Origin: a bacterium
Lineage (GTDB): Bacteria; CAIWAD01
DNA: 21,472 bases
Reading direction: 5' to 3'
NCBI GenBank assembly: GCA_030429345.1
Contig: JAUIFJ010000048.1
Span: 1 to 21,472, forward strand
Part shown: positions 20,090-21,472 of the stretch, piece by piece
How the letters are laid out: the number at the start of each line of letters is the position of its first letter
Numbering within the stretch: position 1 is the first letter of the stretch
Position numbers and translations under genes: made by a program
The notes under the pieces: model-generated
Database searches by the model: none
What the model was told of the DNA's origin: nothing
The model's input: only the letters and a program-made list of their open reading frames with translations

Positions 20090-20467
20090 TTACAGGCCCA
20101 GCAGCTGCTGCAGGACCACCATGCCGATCAGGACGCCCACCAGGTCGACGACCAGGTCTGACCAGCTGAAGCCATCCGCGCGCAGGAACTGGTCCCTCAA
20201 GTCCCCGAAGGGCCGCTCGTACCACAGGGGCTTGAAGCCGTCCCCCACTTCCCAGAGCAGTCCCAACAGCAGTGCCCAGCCAGCTGCCGGTAGCTCGGGC
20301 CGTCCCGCCTCTGACTTGTATACCAGCAGTCCGATCCCCACACAGAGACCCAGGCTGCCGAACAGGTGCACCCAAGTGTGACGATCGAAGACAAAGCGCC
20401 GGTTGAGCCGGAAGGGCAGATTTCCCAGGTGGAAGAGGGTCGTGATCCAGCGCGGCGGGCTATTCAT
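20090..20467 (-). CDS. Polytopic membrane protein, VanZ/DUF2279-like
   Basis: A 125-residue protein with membrane helices at about 32-50, 60-76 and 104-123. The spacing of charged residues (WEVGDGFKP at about 72-80, then DGFSWSDLVVDLVGVLIG at 98-115) resembles the E...D and D..xN-G pattern of VanZ and DUF2279 proteins, small membrane proteins of unclear function. The start ATG 20467 has a perfect AAGGAGGT site and overlaps the HU-like stop by eight bases. It may be a cargo or membrane-associated early protein. Confidence 0.6.
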   Translation of the reverse strand: MNSPPRWITTLFHLGNLPFRLNRRFVFDRHTWVHLFGSLGLCVGIGLLVYKSEAGRPELPAAGWALLLGLLWEVGDGFKPLWYERPFGDLRDQFLRADGFSWSDLVVDLVGVLIGMVVLQQLLGL

Positions 20468-20777
20468 CGGCCACCTCCTTCATTTCCGTGTAACGAACAG
20501 GGCTCGGTGGAATTCTTTCCTGCAGGCCCTGCTTCACGGACGCCGCGGGGTAAAAGACCAGGCGCGCGCGCCAGTCCGCCGCCTTGCACCATCGGCGCTC
20601 GGTGACCTTGAAGCGCCCAAGGTTGAGGAGCGTCAGGCTGTCTTCGATTTCCAGCTCGTCCATCAGGTCCAGCATGGCCTGCGTGGTCTGGGTCAGGATG
20701 GTCTGACACTTCTCCACCGAGCGTGCGACCCCCAGCTCTTTCATCCGGACGGCCAAGTCGCGGTTCTTGTATCTCAT
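20460..20777 (-). CDS. HU/IHF-family DNA-binding protein
   Basis: A 105-residue protein whose order fits the HU fold: an N-terminal helical pair (NRDLAVRMKELGVARSVEKC at about 5-24, then helix 26-45), then the DSLTLLNLGRFKVTERR strand-turn segment (46-62), which in HU is V.L.GFG.F.V..R. The C-terminal ARLVFYPAASVKQGL reads as the return strand and helix. The normal beta-arm is shorter than in HU. Such proteins bend DNA and assist packaging, replication or recombination. GGAG lies five bases before the ATG. Confidence 0.75.
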   Translation of the reverse strand: MRYKNRDLAVRMKELGVARSVEKCQTILTQTTQAMLDLMDELEIEDSLTLLNLGRFKVTERRWCKAADWRARLVFYPAASVKQGLQERIPPSPVRYTEMKEVADE

Positions 20778-20860
20778 CGGTGCTCCAAAATGTGGCCCGG
20801 CAACCGTCCCTCCACCTCCCCCCCGGAAAGTTTTGGTTCAGGCTGCCGGGCCCGTCAAGA

Positions 20861-21472
20861 CTAGTCGCCGAAGGGGTCGAGGGTGCCTTCCTCGTCGCCG
20901 CCGGCGTCCTGGCCATTGGTCACTTCATCTTCAAGTGCATCACCTCCCTCCGGGCTGGATTCCTGTTCCTCTTCGGAGGCCGGATCCCCCGCCCGGGGCT
21001 GGGCGACTGCCGGGTCGGAATCCACTTCCCCGGGCGGGTTGGCCGGCTCTTCGGGATTGTTCTCCACCGCCGGGCGCGGCGTGTGCGTCACGACCGTGAT
21101 CCGGCCGGTCTTCTTGTCCAGCTCGGCACTGTACTGGAATTCGGATTCGAAGAGCGGGTACTTCTCCCTGAGCTCGTTGATCCGCTCCACCGGTTCCAGC
21201 AGCCGCTGGATCTGCTCATCCACCAGCTTGGCCGTCGACTGCATGCGGATCACGTCGTTCATCTTCTCCGCGGTCAGCAGGCAGGTCTTGGCGTGGTCGC
21301 GCGCATCCAGCAGCTGGCCGAATACGGTGCGCCAACCGCGCGTATGCGTCATCTCCTGCAGGTCCAGCAGCTCCTGGACCAGGTCCTGGTAGTCGCGTGT
21401 GGCAGCCGGTGGCGGTCCTTCCGGCTTTTCGGACTCCTCGTCCTTCGGCTCTTCCGGCGGATCCGTCCCTTC
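20861..21472 (-). CDS. Acidic coiled protein, 5' end outside window
   Basis: The frame is open from 21472 to the TAG at 20861, at least 203 codons. The visible order is an acidic stretch (PPEEPKDEESEKPEG), a helical coiled core (YQDLVQELLDLQEM, later MNDVIRMQSTAKLVDEQIQR), a strand segment (FESEFQYSAELDKKTGRITV), and a long Glu/Asp/Pro-rich disordered tail. No family is recognised. ATG 21352 is internal: the upstream frame stays open and in character, so the true start lies beyond the edge. Confidence 0.7.
   Translation of the reverse strand, partial: EGTDPPEEPKDEESEKPEGPPPAATRDYQDLVQELLDLQEMTHTRGWRTVFGQLLDARDHAKTCLLTAEKMNDVIRMQSTAKLVDEQIQRLLEPVERINELREKYPLFESEFQYSAELDKKTGRITVVTHTPRPAVENNPEEPANPPGEVDSDPAVAQPRAGDPASEEEQESSPEGGDALEDEVTNGQDAGGDEEGTLDPFGD

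Overview
The window looks like part of a temperate double-stranded DNA phage, or a phage-plasmid, of a high-GC proteobacterium; a gammaproteobacterium is my guess, but nothing in the sequence fixes the host. The evidence is a terminase large subunit at the left edge, long runs of small overlapping genes on one strand, a phage-type cytosine methyltransferase, many small zinc-motif proteins, six helix-turn-helix (HTH) proteins and an HU-like protein. No rRNA, tRNA, CRISPR array or housekeeping gene is visible.

Layout, read along the minus strand from right to left. (a) 21472-11441 is a dense early-type region. Most junctions are 4-base ATGA or GTGA overlaps. It holds an acidic coiled protein (cut by the right edge), an HU-like protein, a small membrane protein, HTH regulators, a SEC-C protein, a C5-methyltransferase and a series of Cys-rich small proteins. 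(b) 11167-9399 encodes three consecutive HTH proteins. (c) 9398-8670 has no convincing gene but is packed with repeats: at least six exact copies of TGGGCGTTGG in both orientations, placed symmetrically about an AT-rich centre near 9045, then a near-perfect 88-base palindrome. It looks like a replication origin or a partition/regulatory centre. (d) 8669-7308 encodes a Cas4/RecB-type PD-(D/E)XK nuclease. (e) 7050-6385 encodes a zinc-motif protein that may be the small terminase subunit. (f) 1229-1 encodes the large terminase subunit (3' end outside the window).

Between the possible small terminase and the large terminase lies about 5 kb of cargo. On the plus strand, a XerC-sized tyrosine recombinase with two small downstream genes ends at a clear terminator. 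It is followed by a HigBA/RelE-type toxin-antitoxin pair with a consensus sigma-70 promoter. Next, on the minus strand, is a visibly AT-rich three-gene block (3900-5945): a membrane-anchored protein, a YfbU-family protein and an STM4504/CBY_0614-type abortive-infection protein with a HEPN-like R-x5-H motif. This block has the look of a horizontally acquired anti-phage defence module.

The pieces fit a phage-plasmid: iteron-like symmetric array, candidate array-binding HTH proteins, a Xer-like recombinase for dimer resolution or integration, an addiction module and defence cargo on a tailed-phage packaging backbone. This is an inference; no Rep, ParA or ParB is recognisable in the window.
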